Positions 15,159 to 24,969 of a stretch of DNA of 64,000 nt are shown here, piece after piece. The notes under the pieces were generated by a model. That model was not told where the DNA came from, ran no database searches, and saw nothing but the letters and a program-made list of their open reading frames with translations. The stretch's first letter is position 1, and every line of letters begins with the position of its first letter. This stretch comes from Sphingopyxis sp. 113P3 (GTDB lineage Bacteria > Pseudomonadota > Alphaproteobacteria > Sphingomonadales > Sphingomonadaceae): contig NZ_CP009452.1 of the NCBI RefSeq assembly GCF_001278035.1, forward strand, positions 2,699,501-2,763,500, read 5' to 3'. Made by a program: the position numbers and the translations under genes.

Positions 15159-17462
15159 ATGGCGAATACGACCGACGATCCCGAACACACCGACCCCGTC
15201 CCCGGCCAGATCGATACCCCGTTCGACAGCGCGCTGTCGGAACGCTATCTCGTCTATGCGCTGTCGACGATTACCGCGCGCTCGCTTCCCGACCTGCGCG
15301 ACGGGCTGAAGCCCGTCCACCGCCGTCTCCTCTGGGCGATGCGTGCGATGCGGCTCGATCCGAGCCAGGGCTACAAGAAATCGGCGCGGGTCGTCGGCGA
15401 CGTCATCGGCAAGTTCCACCCCCACGGCGACACCGCGGTCTATGATGCGATGGTCCGCCTCGCGCAGGACTTCTCGCTCCGCTATCCGCTCGTCGACGGT
15501 CAGGGCAATTTCGGCAATATCGACGGCGATAACGCGGCCGCCTATCGTTACACCGAAGCGCGGCTGACGCGGGTTGCGATCGACCTCATGCAGGGGCTCG
15601 ACGAGGGCACCGTCGACTTCCGGCCCACCTATAATGGCGAAGACGAAGAGCCCGAGATCATGCCGGGCCTCTTTCCCAACCTGCTTGCGAACGGAGCGAG
15701 CGGGATCGCGGTCGGCATGGCAACGAACATCCCGCCGCACAATGCCGCGGAGGTGATCGACGCCGCGCTCGTCCTCATCGACAATCCGAAGGCCGAGCTT
15801 TCGCAGCTCCTCGAGCATGTCAAAGGCCCGGATTTTCCAACCGGCGGCATCGTTGTCGACAGTGCGGACGCAATCGCTCAGGCCTATGAAACGGGCCGCG
15901 GCGGCTTTCGCGTTCGTGCGCGTTTTTCGACCGGCAAGGACGCCAATGGCGTCTGGGAAGAAAGCGGGATCGAAAAGCTGGCCGGCGGAACCTGGCAGCT
16001 TGTCATCAGCGAAATTCCTTACGGCGTCGCCAAGGGCAAACTGATCGAGGCGATCGCGCAGCTCATCGCCGACAAGAAGCTCCCGATCCTTGAGGATGTG
16101 CGCGACGAAAGCGCCGAGGACATCCGCATCGTCCTCGTTCCCAAGAGCCGCAATGTCGATCCCGATGTGCTCAAGGAGAGCCTCTTCCGGCTGACCGAGC
16201 TTGAAAGCCGCTTTGCGCTCAACCTCAACGTCCTCGACGCGACGCGCACGCCAAAGGTCATGGGGCTGCACCAGCTGCTGACCGAGTGGCTGCAGCATCA
16301 GATCATCGTCCTCGTCCGCCGCGCCGAGCATCGGATCGGCAAGATCGACGACCGGCTGGAACTGGTCGGCGGCTACCTGATCGCCTTCTTGAACCTCGAC
16401 CGCGTGATCGAGATCATCCGCACCGAGGATGAGCCCAAGGCGGTGATGATGGCCGAGTTCGAGCTCACCGACCGGCAGGCCGAGGCCATCTTGAACATGC
16501 GTTTGAGGTCTTTGCGCAAGCTGGAGGAAATGGAGCTCAAGCGCGAGCAGGCCGACCTGATCGCCGAACGCGAAGAGCTCGCAAAGCTGGTCGAAAGCCC
16601 GGCGCGCCAGCGCACCCGGCTGAAACGCGATCTCGCCGCCTTGCGCGCGGTTTACGGCCCGGACACCGCGCTTGGCGCGCGGCGCACGACGCTCGCTGAG
16701 GCAGCGCCCGCGCGCGACATTCCTCTCGACGCGATGATCGAGAAGGAGCCGGTGACGGTCATCTTGTCGAAGCGCGGCTGGATCCGCGCCCAGCGCGGAC
16801 ATGTCGCGCCCGAGCAATGGGGGGAGTTCAAGTTCAAGGAAGGCGACGAGCTCGCCTTCGCCGCCCATGCGCAGACCACCGACAAGCTGCTGATCGCCGC
16901 GAGCGACGGCCGCTTCTTCACGGTGGGCGCGGACAAGCTGCCCGGTGGGCGCGGCTTTGGCGAGCCGCTCCGGCTGATGGTCGATATCGATCCTGAAGCG
17001 CGGATTGTCGCGCTGATCCCGGCGAGCGCCGAGGGCCGCCTGCTTCTCGCCTCGACGAGCGGGCACGGCTTCATCGTCCAGATGGGCGAAGTCACCGCGG
17101 AAACGCGCAAAGGCCGCGGTGTGGTCAATCTGAAACCCAAGGCCCAGCTCGCCGTGGTGCGTCCGATCGCGCCGGATGATGACAGCGTCGCGGTGGTGGG
17201 CGAGAACCGCAAGCTTGTCGTCTTCCCGATAAATGAAGTGCCGGTCATGGCGCGCGGCCAGGGCGTGATGCTGCAGCGATACCGCGACGGCGGCCTCTCC
17301 GATGCGACAAGCTTCGTCTTTGCAGAGGGGCTGAGCTGGGCGATGGGCGGCGACAGCGGCCGTACCCGGACCGAGACCGACCTCATTCCCTGGCGCGTTG
17401 CGCGCGGCGCGGCAGGACGCATGCCGCCGACCGGTTTCCCGCGAAACAACCGTTTCAACTGA
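15159..17462 (+). CDS. parC: DNA topoisomerase IV subunit A
   Basis: ParC of 767 residues, normal for Alphaproteobacteria. It begins with the winged-helix breakage domain; catalytic Tyr131 is in [11 protein letters not shown]. The quinolone pocket reads [12 protein letters not shown], so the Ser of many ParC proteins is Thr92 here and the acidic residue is Asp96. The C-terminal half holds the coiled coil and degenerate beta-pinwheel blades. It relaxes and decatenates DNA with ParE. The ATG at 15159 gives the usual N-terminus with an acidic leader; the frame stays open upstream but that part is not ParC-like. GyrA is excluded by the short, GyrA-box-free C-terminus. Confidence 0.95.
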   Translation: MANTTDDPEHTDPVPGQIDTPFDSALSERYLVYALSTITARSLPDLRDGLKPVHRRLLWAMRAMRLDPSQGYKKSARVVGDVIGKFHPHGDTAVYDAMVRLAQDFSLRYPLVDGQGNFGNIDGDNAAAYRYTEARLTRVAIDLMQGLDEGTVDFRPTYNGEDEEPEIMPGLFPNLLANGASGIAVGMATNIPPHNAAEVIDAALVLIDNPKAELSQLLEHVKGPDFPTGGIVVDSADAIAQAYETGRGGFRVRARFSTGKDANGVWEESGIEKLAGGTWQLVISEIPYGVAKGKLIEAIAQLIADKKLPILEDVRDESAEDIRIVLVPKSRNVDPDVLKESLFRLTELESRFALNLNVLDATRTPKVMGLHQLLTEWLQHQIIVLVRRAEHRIGKIDDRLELVGGYLIAFLNLDRVIEIIRTEDEPKAVMMAEFELTDRQAEAILNMRLRSLRKLEEMELKREQADLIAEREELAKLVESPARQRTRLKRDLAALRAVYGPDTALGARRTTLAEAAPARDIPLDAMIEKEPVTVILSKRGWIRAQRGHVAPEQWGEFKFKEGDELAFAAHAQTTDKLLIAASDGRFFTVGADKLPGGRGFGEPLRLMVDIDPEARIVALIPASAEGRLLLASTSGHGFIVQMGEVTAETRKGRGVVNLKPKAQLAVVRPIAPDDDSVAVVGENRKLVVFPINEVPVMARGQGVMLQRYRDGGLSDATSFVFAEGLSWAMGGDSGRTRTETDLIPWRVARGAAGRMPPTGFPRNNRFN

Positions 17463-17522
17463 AACGGAAAGTCCCTTTGCCGTAAATAGCTTTTTTACTT
17501 CCCGTGACATAGGCATGGGGCA

Positions 17523-19235
17523 ATGGGGAAAGGTCGCACAAAACCCTTCGTTATGGCTATCGATCAGACCGGCGAAGACCGGCCCTTGCTTTACGTCGGC
17601 TGGATCGACGCTCTGCCGGTTCCCGCTGCGCTGATCCGGCCGATGGAGCGCGGCAATTTCAGCCTTCACGCGAGCAATGTAGGGTTCGACCGGCTCGGCT
17701 TGACACCCGCCAGTACCAGGGCGCCGATCGAAATGCGCCGCGCGATCGAGCGCGCGGCAGCTGGAGTGGCCGACGACACGGAGGAATTCTCCTGCCGTCT
17801 CGGCGAGGGCGTCGCTGCGCGCGACTTGCGCGGGGCGATCGGCCGGCTGTCGGACGAATGCGGCGACGAGGCGCTGTTCCTCCTTACGTTGATCGACCGC
17901 ACCCAGGAAATGATGACCGAGCGCAACCTGCGCCGCGAGCTCGTGTCGGACAGCCTCACCGGTCTTCCCAATCGCGCAGGGTTTCAGGAACTGGTCGAGC
18001 AGCGCTCGCGCGGCGATGAACCCGCCGACCATGCGATCCTGCTGCTCGATCTTGCGCGCTTCAGCCGCATCAATGAACATATCGGACCGCTCGCGGGTGA
18101 CGAATTGATCATCACCGTGGCGCGCCGCCTCAAATCGAGCCTGCGCAGCGGCGACATACTGGCTCGCAGCGGGGGCGACGAATTTGCCATCTTCACCCGC
18201 ATTACTGGCGGCCGCGCCGATGTGCGCGAACTCGCGCGGCGAATTCGCGGCTGTTTCGATCATCCTTTCCGGATCGGGGAATTGAAGGTCAGCGTCGATT
18301 GCGCGCTCGGCTGCGCCATTCAGCCTGGGCATGACACCGATATCGGCGACCAGATCCGTCACGCGCAGATCGCCTTGAAGCGCGCGAAGCAGACCGACCG
18401 CATCGAAATTTACGAGCCTGAGGCGGCTATGCTCGCCGACAATCGCTTCGGCCTCGAGACCGCGCTCAGGAGCGCGATCGAGGAAGACCGGCTGAAGCTT
18501 GCCTTCCAGCCGCTCATCGAACTGGGCAGCGGCCGGGTCGCGGGCTTCGAGGCGCTTGCGCGCTGGGACGATGAAGGCGGTAGCCCCGTCTCCCCGGCCG
18601 AATTCATTCCGGTCGCCGAGGATTCCGGGCTCATCGTGCCGCTCGGCCAATGGGTGATTGCAAAGGCGGCAAAGGTGCTCGCCGCCTGGGACCGCGACAA
18701 TGGCGGAAGCCCCGTCGAATGCTATTTCTCGGTCAATGTCTCGGCCATCCAGCTCGTCCGGGACGATATCGCGGCCGTGGTTCGCCAAGCGCTCGAAACC
18801 AATGCCATCGGCGGCGAGCGTCTGATGATCGAGCTTACCGAAAGCGCGATCATCGGCGATCCTGATCTTGCCCTCTCGGTGCTGAGCGAACTCAAGGCGC
18901 TCGACGCGCGGATCGCGATGGACGATTTCGGCACCGGCTATTCAAACCTCGCCTATCTCCAGCGCCTGCCTATCGACGTGCTCAAGATCGATCGCAGCTT
19001 CGTCGACCATATGGTCGAGGACCGCGACAAGGCCGCCATCGTGCGCACGATCCAGAGCCTTGCCGAGGTCTTGGGAATGAAGACGACGGCCGAAGGCGTC
19101 GAGACTGCCGACCAGGCCCGGCTCTTGTCCGCGCTCGGCTGCGATTTTGGTCAGGGCTACCTCTTCGCTCGCCCGATGGGCGGCGCTGAAGCCTTTGCTT
19201 ATTGGCGCGAATCGCTCGCGCGGCCGATCATCTGA
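17523..19235 (+). CDS. GGDEF-EAL cyclic di-GMP protein
   Basis: Protein of 570 residues without obvious membrane segments. An N-terminal PAS-like sensory part (about 20-135) precedes a GGDEF domain with intact SGGDEF (217-221) and an RSGD inhibitory site five residues earlier (208-211), then an EAL domain with FEALAR (343-345), DDFGTGYSNL and TTAEGVET. Both synthase and phosphodiesterase residues are present, so it may be bifunctional or regulated by GTP and c-di-GMP. It starts 60 bp after parC. Its last 37 bp overlap the convergent CCA-transferase gene. Confidence 0.93.
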   Translation: MGKGRTKPFVMAIDQTGEDRPLLYVGWIDALPVPAALIRPMERGNFSLHASNVGFDRLGLTPASTRAPIEMRRAIERAAAGVADDTEEFSCRLGEGVAARDLRGAIGRLSDECGDEALFLLTLIDRTQEMMTERNLRRELVSDSLTGLPNRAGFQELVEQRSRGDEPADHAILLLDLARFSRINEHIGPLAGDELIITVARRLKSSLRSGDILARSGGDEFAIFTRITGGRADVRELARRIRGCFDHPFRIGELKVSVDCALGCAIQPGHDTDIGDQIRHAQIALKRAKQTDRIEIYEPEAAMLADNRFGLETALRSAIEEDRLKLAFQPLIELGSGRVAGFEALARWDDEGGSPVSPAEFIPVAEDSGLIVPLGQWVIAKAAKVLAAWDRDNGGSPVECYFSVNVSAIQLVRDDIAAVVRQALETNAIGGERLMIELTESAIIGDPDLALSVLSELKALDARIAMDDFGTGYSNLAYLQRLPIDVLKIDRSFVDHMVEDRDKAAIVRTIQSLAEVLGMKTTAEGVETADQARLLSALGCDFGQGYLFARPMGGAEAFAYWRESLARPII

Positions 19236-20407
19236 TCAGCAAGTTCGCGCGCGCGCACCGCACCTGGAAAATCTTCCGCGACCCAGGCCGCCTCGACCGC
19301 GCGGAGGACGCGCGCCACCTCCGGACCCGCTGTCACGCCGCGCGCAATGATGTCACCGCCCTTGATCGGCAGCACGGGGGGCGACCAGCCTTCAAGGCTT
19401 TGCACCTCGGCGACGTCGAGGCTGCCGAGGAGATGGACATCGCGCGCAGCGTCCACGCCGATCTCATAGGCAAGCCGGCGCGCCGGGCGCGCCCTGTCGT
19501 CGCGGTGCGCAGCGACCGCGGCCAGGTGCTTTCGCTGGCGCGTCGAGAGGCGCAGCCGGCTCGCCACGGTCTCGGCGGTTTGCGCGTCGGCCGGGAGAAG
19601 CGCCGACAGCCGGCGAAGCGGGGCGGGCGGCGAACAGCTCGCGCTCTCGTTCGTGATGAGGCGGTCCAGCGCTACGGCGAAGGCTCGATCAAGCTCGGGT
19701 ACAATCACCGCGAAAATACCATCGTCCGCCATTCGGCCGGCGATGGGGCGCGGATCGGGAAGCGCGAGGATCTTCATGAGCTCGTCGGCGACGCGCTCGC
19801 GTGAGAGGCTCTTGAGCGAGTGGCGCGCGGCGACCACCGCGGCGTGGCTCGCGGGGTCGAGGTCGCCGGTCCCGAACCGCGCGGCGAAGCGGTAAAAGCG
19901 CAGGATGCGAAGATGGTCCTCGGCGATCCGGGTCGCAGCGTCGCCGATGAAGGCAACGCGGCCTGCCTCAAGGTCGGCGAGCCCGCCGAACCAGTCGTCC
20001 ACCTCTCCCGTCGCCGGGTCGGCATAAAGCGCATTGATCGTGAAGTCGCGGCGCGCCGCATCCTCCCGCCAGTCGTCAGCAAAAGCGACCGTCGCGCGCC
20101 GCCCGTCGGTCGCGACGTCGCGGCGGAGCGTCGTGATCTCGTGCCGATCGCCGCTTGCGATTGCGGTCACGGTTCCGTGCGCAATGCCGGTGGGGATGAC
20201 CTTGATGTTGGCGGCAGTCAGCCGCGCGGTGACCTCGTCGGGACGCAGCGGCGTCGCAAGATCGACGTCCGTCACCGGAAGCGCAAGCAGCGTATCGCGC
20301 ACCGCGCCGCCGACGACCTTGACCGCGCCGCCATCGGCTGCAAGCGCTGCCACGATGCGGGCAAGGCCGGGCCTCTGTCGCCATTCGGCGTCGGGCAGCC
20401 GGGTCAC
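19199..20407 (-). CDS. cca: CCA tRNA nucleotidyltransferase / poly(A) polymerase family
   Basis: Class II nucleotidyltransferase of 402 residues. The head domain has GGAVRDTLL (about 33-41) and the catalytic DVDLATP (about 47-53), then RRDFTINALYAD and EDHLRILRFYRFAARFG, typical of CCA-adding enzymes. It repairs or builds the 3'-CCA end of tRNAs. The GTG start overlaps the NUDIX stop as GTGA, making it the last gene of a four-gene minus-strand operon. Its end runs 37 bp into the convergent GGDEF-EAL gene. Confidence 0.92.
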   Translation of the reverse strand: MTRLPDAEWRQRPGLARIVAALAADGGAVKVVGGAVRDTLLALPVTDVDLATPLRPDEVTARLTAANIKVIPTGIAHGTVTAIASGDRHEITTLRRDVATDGRRATVAFADDWREDAARRDFTINALYADPATGEVDDWFGGLADLEAGRVAFIGDAATRIAEDHLRILRFYRFAARFGTGDLDPASHAAVVAARHSLKSLSRERVADELMKILALPDPRPIAGRMADDGIFAVIVPELDRAFAVALDRLITNESASCSPPAPLRRLSALLPADAQTAETVASRLRLSTRQRKHLAAVAAHRDDRARPARRLAYEIGVDAARDVHLLGSLDVAEVQSLEGWSPPVLPIKGGDIIARGVTAGPEVARVLRAVEAAWVAEDFPGAVRARELADQMIGRASDSRQ

Positions 20408-20994
20408 CGGTACCAGCCCGCGGGCATTCGCCGCGCCAGATTGATGATGATGCCCGCCGTCACGCCCCAGATTCGCCGCCCCTGCCAGTGCATGTCATAA
20501 TAGTGACGATCATGCCCCTGCCAATGCGCCTGCTGGCGATGGTAGTTGGCGGGGTTGAAGAGAATGTCGAGCGGCACCTCGAACCAGTCCTCCACCTCGT
20601 CGGGGTTGGGGTCGAGCGGCAGGTCGGGCGGAATCACACCGAGCACGGGGGTGATGTGATAGCCGCTCCCCGAGCGATAGGCCTCGCTCGTCCCCGCGAT
20701 CGTCACGTCCCGCCGGTCAAGGCCGATCTCTTCTTCTGCCTCGCGAAGCGCAGCATCGACGGCGTCGCGGTCGCCCGGATCAATCTTCCCGCCCGGGAAG
20801 GCGACCTGGCCGGCGTGACTGCGCAGCCATTGCGGCCGCTGGGTGAGAATGACGCCAGGTTCGGCGCGGTCGGTAAAAGCAATGAGCACCGCCGCGTCGC
20901 GAAGGGTCGGGGCGCTCTCGAGCAGATAGGTCTCATCCTCTCCCGGATGGGGAAGCAGATTGCCGAGCGCATCGCGCAGCTTTTCCGAAAGCAT
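20404..20994 (-). CDS. NUDIX hydrolase, CoA pyrophosphatase-like (NudL)
   Basis: NUDIX protein of 196 residues. The NUDIX box runs through GGKIDPGDRDAVDAALREAEEEIGL (about 68-92), preceded by the UPF0035 signature LRSHAGQVAFPGG that marks CoA pyrophosphatases. These cleave CoA to phosphopantetheine and 3',5'-ADP. Its ATG overlaps the DUF1285 stop, and its stop overlaps the GTG of cca, so translation is coupled throughout the operon. Confidence 0.9.
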   Translation of the reverse strand: MLSEKLRDALGNLLPHPGEDETYLLESAPTLRDAAVLIAFTDRAEPGVILTQRPQWLRSHAGQVAFPGGKIDPGDRDAVDAALREAEEEIGLDRRDVTIAGTSEAYRSGSGYHITPVLGVIPPDLPLDPNPDEVEDWFEVPLDILFNPANYHRQQAHWQGHDRHYYDMHWQGRRIWGVTAGIIINLARRMPAGWYR

Positions 20995-21578
20995 CAGACG
21001 TCCACCAGCGGGAAACGGACCCCGTCCGACCAGATGGCGGGTTCTGCCGCATTCTCCGCAAGCGCCATCTCGGCGATCTCGTAATAGAGCGCGCGCTCGA
21101 TGCGCGCCTCAAGTCCGCACCCGATCGCGCCGCGGACATGAAGGCGGGGGTCGGGATTATCGGGGTCACGGCCGAAGGAAAGCGGGTGATCGCCTCCCGC
21201 GAGCACCAGATCGTCGGTGTCGAGGCGAAATATGAGCTTGCGCTCCTGCCCCTCGCCCTCGCTCTTCATCTCGACCGCGCGGAAGGGCGTGTCCTCGACC
21301 GCGATCGCAAGCTTCTCGGCAGGCGTGACGAGAACATGGCTCCCGTCGGGTTCGCGCCGCAGAATGGTCGAGAACAGCCGGACCATCGCTGGTCGGTCAA
21401 TCCGCCCGCCTTCATGATACCAGCTGCCGTCGGCGCGAATCTCCATCGCGCTGTCGCCGCTGCGTTCAGGGTGCCAGGTTTCAACGGGAGGCAGCTTGCG
21501 CGCCGCAAGAAGCTCGGCCGCCTCGGTAAGCGAAAGCTGCGAAAAGGGTTTGGGAAGCGACGGCGCGGGCGTGACCAT
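20994..21578 (-). CDS. DUF1285 family protein
   Basis: Protein of 194 residues with the DUF1285 blocks: PPVETWHPERSGDSAMEIRADGSWYHEGGRI (about 30-60) and RREPDGSHVLVTPAEK, ending in HVRGAIGCGLEARIERALYYEIAE. The fold is a small beta-rich domain of unknown function common in Alphaproteobacteria. It is second in the GNAT-DUF1285-NUDIX-cca operon, a neighbourhood seen often in this class. No signal peptide. Confidence 0.85.
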   Translation of the reverse strand: MVTPAPSLPKPFSQLSLTEAAELLAARKLPPVETWHPERSGDSAMEIRADGSWYHEGGRIDRPAMVRLFSTILRREPDGSHVLVTPAEKLAIAVEDTPFRAVEMKSEGEGQERKLIFRLDTDDLVLAGGDHPLSFGRDPDNPDPRLHVRGAIGCGLEARIERALYYEIAEMALAENAAEPAIWSDGVRFPLVDV

Positions 21579-21624
21579 GGATCTGACATAGGCGGGCGGG
21601 CGCGCCGTGCAACCCCGCGTGTCG

Positions 21625-22128
21625 TCAGCGCGGAAAGATCATCCCCGCATCGCTCGGCACCGCATGACCGTTCACGGCGCGCGCCAGGAGACGCCTTTTC
21701 TCGAAGGGGCCAGGCAGATCCCACGCCCCCGTCGCATCGGCCGCAAATCCGAAGAAGCGGCCATAATATTCAGGATCGCCGATCATCATCAAAGCGCCGT
21801 CGGCAATCGCTTCGGCCGCCTCGAGCATGTGCGCCATGAGCGCGCGGCCGTGCCCGCCGCGCTGGACGTCCGGGCGCACCGCGACGGGTCCGACCATCAC
21901 GAGCGGCAACGCGGCGCCCCTTCTTGTGCGCAGGGCGACAGGCCAGCACTGGATCGTTCCAACGAGCGATCCCTCCTCTACGAGCGCAAAACTCAGCTCG
22001 GCGATCGCCGCGGTGCCTTCACGGATGCGGTAGGCGGTTCGTCCGAAGCGGTCGGGCCCGAAAGCGGCGTCGAGCAGATGCTCGACCGCCTGCGGCTCGA
22101 TATTCGCCAATGGAAGTAACTCGACCAA
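21625..22128 (-). CDS. GNAT-family N-acetyltransferase
   Basis: GCN5-related acetyltransferase of 167 residues. The acetyl-CoA loop is VGPVAVRPDVQRGGHGRALM (about 79-98), with the following MMIGDPEYYGRFFGF typical of the YhbS-like group. The start is TTG at 22128 with AAAGGG 7 bases before; no ATG is in frame. It heads the DUF1285-NUDIX-cca operon and is divergent from folB. Substrate unknown. Confidence 0.85.
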   Translation of the reverse strand: MVELLPLANIEPQAVEHLLDAAFGPDRFGRTAYRIREGTAAIAELSFALVEEGSLVGTIQCWPVALRTRRGAALPLVMVGPVAVRPDVQRGGHGRALMAHMLEAAEAIADGALMMIGDPEYYGRFFGFAADATGAWDLPGPFEKRRLLARAVNGHAVPSDAGMIFPR

Positions 22129-22217
22129 TGCACGCCCTTTCGCTAATGCGGCGGCGCTTTAGGGTCGCGGCACCGCATTGGAAAGCCGAATGTCGCGCCC
22201 ACAGACAGGATTTTCTT

Positions 22218-22589
22218 GTGACCGACCAACTCTGGCTCGAAGTCGACGGGCTGACCGTCCAGGTGCTGACCGGCATCTATTCCGAGGAAACCCACCTTCC
22301 CCAGCCCTTGCGCATCTCGGTGCGCGCACGGCTCGCGATGGCGGACCATTATGACCCCGCCACCCCCTTGAGCGCATCGAAGAATTACATGCACCTCAAG
22401 TTCGCGGCGACCGAGGCGATTCCCAAAGACGTGCATTTCGTGCTCATTGAAAGCGTCGCGGATCATATCATCGACACGCTGTTCCTCCAGGACGACCGGG
22501 TCCTCGAGGTGGAGGTAAAGATTGTGAAGCTCGCGATCGCCGAAGACGGCGAGGATATCGGGATCACGATGCGGCGCACGCGAAAATGA
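22218..22589 (+). CDS. folB: Dihydroneopterin aldolase (FolB)
   Basis: Pterin aldolase/epimerase of 123 residues. It reads WLEVDGLTVQVLTGIYSEETHLPQPLRI, the normal FolB N-terminus, and ends with VEVKIVKLAIAEDGEDIGITMRR. The GTG at 22218 is chosen because AGGA precedes it and it gives the family length; ATG codons further upstream would extend into the region before the divergent GNAT gene. Its stop overlaps the start of the SDR gene (ATGA). The pair matches the FolB-FolM arrangement for pterin metabolism. Confidence 0.85.
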   Translation: MTDQLWLEVDGLTVQVLTGIYSEETHLPQPLRISVRARLAMADHYDPATPLSASKNYMHLKFAATEAIPKDVHFVLIESVADHIIDTLFLQDDRVLEVEVKIVKLAIAEDGEDIGITMRRTRK

Positions 22590-23350
22590 CGCAGAAGCTT
22601 GCCCTTGTTACCGGCGGGCTCCACCGCGTCGGGGCCGCGATTGCAGCGCGGCTCGCGCGCGAGGGCTATGCGCTAGCGCTTCACAAGCACAGCCTCGCCG
22701 ACCCCGATCCGCTCCTGTGCGACGCCCTTGCCGAGACGGGCGCCGATAGCAGGCATTTCATCGCTGACCTCTCGGAGCCGAGAGAGGTCGACGCTCTCGT
22801 CCCGGCGGTCGCCGACGCCTTCGGGCGAACGCCAGACCTTCTTGTCAACAATGCGGCGCTGTTCGCCGAAGGCGAATGGCCCGAACTCACGCAAGCGGAC
22901 CTTGCCGCCATGATGCAGCTCAATCATCATGCGCCCGTCATGCTCGCCAAGGCGCTTGTTGCCCGGGCGGCCGAAGGGCAGCGCACCGCGATCATCAACA
23001 TCGTCGATCAGCGCGTCGCGCAGCCTGTGCCCGACCAGATCGCCTACAGTCTCTCGAAATCCGCGCTGTGGCAGGCGACGGCGATATTGGCGGTGGCCTT
23101 CGGGAGCCGCGCGCGGGTCAATGCCGTGGCCCCGGGGCTCACCCTTCCGACCGACGATTATGTGCCGGGACAGATGGAGCGGCTCGCCCGGCGCATGCCG
23201 CTCGGGGCGTTGCCAACCCCGGCTCAGATCGCCGACGCGGTCGCCTATCTTGCACGCGCCGAGGCGGTGACGGGGCAAACGATCTTCGTCGACGGCGGCG
23301 CGCATCTTGCGCCCATGGGACGCGATTTCGTGGCGCTCGAGCGCGATTGA
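22586..23350 (+). CDS. SDR oxidoreductase, FolM/pteridine reductase-like
   Basis: Short-chain reductase of 254 residues. The NADPH loop TGGLHRVG (about 9-16) has the Arg typical of pteridine reductases and FolM (TGxxxRxG), with NNAA near 93, the catalytic Tyr and Lys in AYSLSKSAL (about 153-161), and the C-terminal GQTIFVDGGAHL. It would reduce dihydrofolate or dihydromonapterin. Translational coupling to folB by an ATGA overlap supports the pterin assignment; a generic SDR role is the alternative. Confidence 0.82.
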   Translation: MTQKLALVTGGLHRVGAAIAARLAREGYALALHKHSLADPDPLLCDALAETGADSRHFIADLSEPREVDALVPAVADAFGRTPDLLVNNAALFAEGEWPELTQADLAAMMQLNHHAPVMLAKALVARAAEGQRTAIINIVDQRVAQPVPDQIAYSLSKSALWQATAILAVAFGSRARVNAVAPGLTLPTDDYVPGQMERLARRMPLGALPTPAQIADAVAYLARAEAVTGQTIFVDGGAHLAPMGRDFVALERD

Positions 23351-23378
23351 GGCGCATCGCTCGAGCGGCGGCGGGCCC

Positions 23379-24818
23379 TCAATAGATATGGACCGCCTTG
23401 GTCACCAGATAGGAGTCGAGGCCTTCAGGACCGCTCTCGCTGCCGAAGCCCGATTCCTTGATGCCGCCAAAGGGCGCATCGCTTGCTGAAATCACGAAAC
23501 TGTTGATCCCGACCATGCCGCTCTCGATGCCGTCGGCGATACGGTTGATGCGGCGGCCATTCTCGGTGAAGGCGAAAGCGGCAAGACCATAGGGCAGCCG
23601 GTTGGCTTGCTCGAGCGCTTCCTCCTCACTCGCGAACGGGCGCATCAATGCCAGCGGGCCGAAAGGCTCGTGATTCATTGCATCCGCGTCGAGCGGCACG
23701 TCAGCGATTGCGGTGGGCAGAAAGAAATTGCCCTCGCCCGTCGCTTCCCCGCCCGCGACGATGCGCGCGCCCTTGGCCTTTGCATCCTCGATCATCGCCT
23801 CGAGCGCGGGCGCGCGGCGCGCATTGGCAAGCGGTCCCATCTGCGTATCGGGATCGAGCCCGCTGCCGATCTTCACCTTCGCCGTGCGTTCGGCAAAGCC
23901 TTTGACGAAAGCTTCGTAAATGCCCTCCTGGACATAGAAACGCGTGGGTGAGACGCACACCTGGCCCGCGTTACGGAACTTCTGCGCAACGACGCGGTCG
24001 AGCGTTGTGTCAAGGTCGCAATCATCGAAGATGAGCACCGGCGCATGGCCGCCAAGTTCCATCGTGATCCGCTTTACGCCGTCGGCGGCGAGCCGCATCA
24101 GATGCTTGCCGACCGCGGTCGACCCGGTGAAGCTGACCTTGCGGATCACCGGACTTGCGAGCAGGTGGCGACTGATCATGTCGGGAACGCCGTAAACAAG
24201 CTGGGCGACGCCTGCAGGGATGCCTGCGTCGTCGAGGCAGCGCATGATCGCGCTGGTGCAGCCCGGCGTTTCCTCGGGCGCTTTCGCGATCACCGTGCAG
24301 CCGGCGGCGAGCGCGGGCGCGATTTTCTTGACCATCAGATTGACGGGGAAATTCCACGGGCTGAACCCCGCTGCCGGACCGACGGGCTGCTTCAGCACCA
24401 TCGCGCGCTGACCGGCGGGGCGCGGCAGCACGCGGCCCGTCACGCGCTTGCCCTCTTCCGCAAAATAGGCAAGCAGCCCCGCCGCCGACGCGACTTCTCC
24501 GCGCGCCTCGGCGATCGGCTTGCCCTGTTCGAGCGTCAGAAGCGTCGCAATCGGCTCGATGCGTTCGCGGATGATCTGAGCTGCCCTGTGCATGAGCGCT
24601 GCGCGCTCGTCGGGGGTCTTGGCGCGCCACTGCGGCCACGCCGTCTCGGCGGCAGCGAGAGCCTCATCGAGATCGGCGACTGTCGCGACAGGCAGCTCGG
24701 CGATCGGTGCACCCGTCGCGGGATTGTAGACCGGCGCGACGTCGCGTCCTTCTCCGCTCCGCCACGCGCCCGCAATAAAGAGTTGCAGGTCGGCGTTATA
24801 GTCGGCGGTCGCGGTCAT
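23379..24818 (-). CDS. NAD(P)-dependent aldehyde dehydrogenase, succinate-semialdehyde type
   Basis: ALDH-superfamily enzyme of 479 residues, close to GabD. The Rossmann block FSPWNFPVNLMVKK (about 145-158), FTGSTAVGKHLM, the general-base Glu in TMELGGHAPVLIF (about 254) and the catalytic Cys in NAGQVCVSPTRF (about 288) are intact; it ends GFGSESGPEGLDSYLVTKAVHI, typical of SSADH. Start at 24818 follows GGAG. It converts an aldehyde such as succinate semialdehyde to the acid. It is convergent with folM with 28 bp between. The 151 bp upstream show no recognisable gene. Confidence 0.9.
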   Translation of the reverse strand: MTATADYNADLQLFIAGAWRSGEGRDVAPVYNPATGAPIAELPVATVADLDEALAAAETAWPQWRAKTPDERAALMHRAAQIIRERIEPIATLLTLEQGKPIAEARGEVASAAGLLAYFAEEGKRVTGRVLPRPAGQRAMVLKQPVGPAAGFSPWNFPVNLMVKKIAPALAAGCTVIAKAPEETPGCTSAIMRCLDDAGIPAGVAQLVYGVPDMISRHLLASPVIRKVSFTGSTAVGKHLMRLAADGVKRITMELGGHAPVLIFDDCDLDTTLDRVVAQKFRNAGQVCVSPTRFYVQEGIYEAFVKGFAERTAKVKIGSGLDPDTQMGPLANARRAPALEAMIEDAKAKGARIVAGGEATGEGNFFLPTAIADVPLDADAMNHEPFGPLALMRPFASEEEALEQANRLPYGLAAFAFTENGRRINRIADGIESGMVGINSFVISASDAPFGGIKESGFGSESGPEGLDSYLVTKAVHIY

Positions 24819-24969
24819 CGAAGAGCTCCTTCTTGGCACCTCCCCTCTCCACCCGCCCCAAGCGAAGGGAGCAGCCCGATCGGCGCTGATGCTCGAGGGG
24901 CGTATCGACTTCGCAGGGCACGAAGGAGAAGAAGGGATGGTCAGCAGATGCGCCTCATATAGGAGGGGC

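Noticed and set aside
14862..18788. Very long open frame (about 1,308 codons) on the minus strand opposite parC and the GGDEF-EAL gene
   Set aside because: It is a codon-bias shadow: high third-position GC in the true genes leaves the antisense frame open. Its sequence is low-complexity Arg/Ala/His-rich with no domain.
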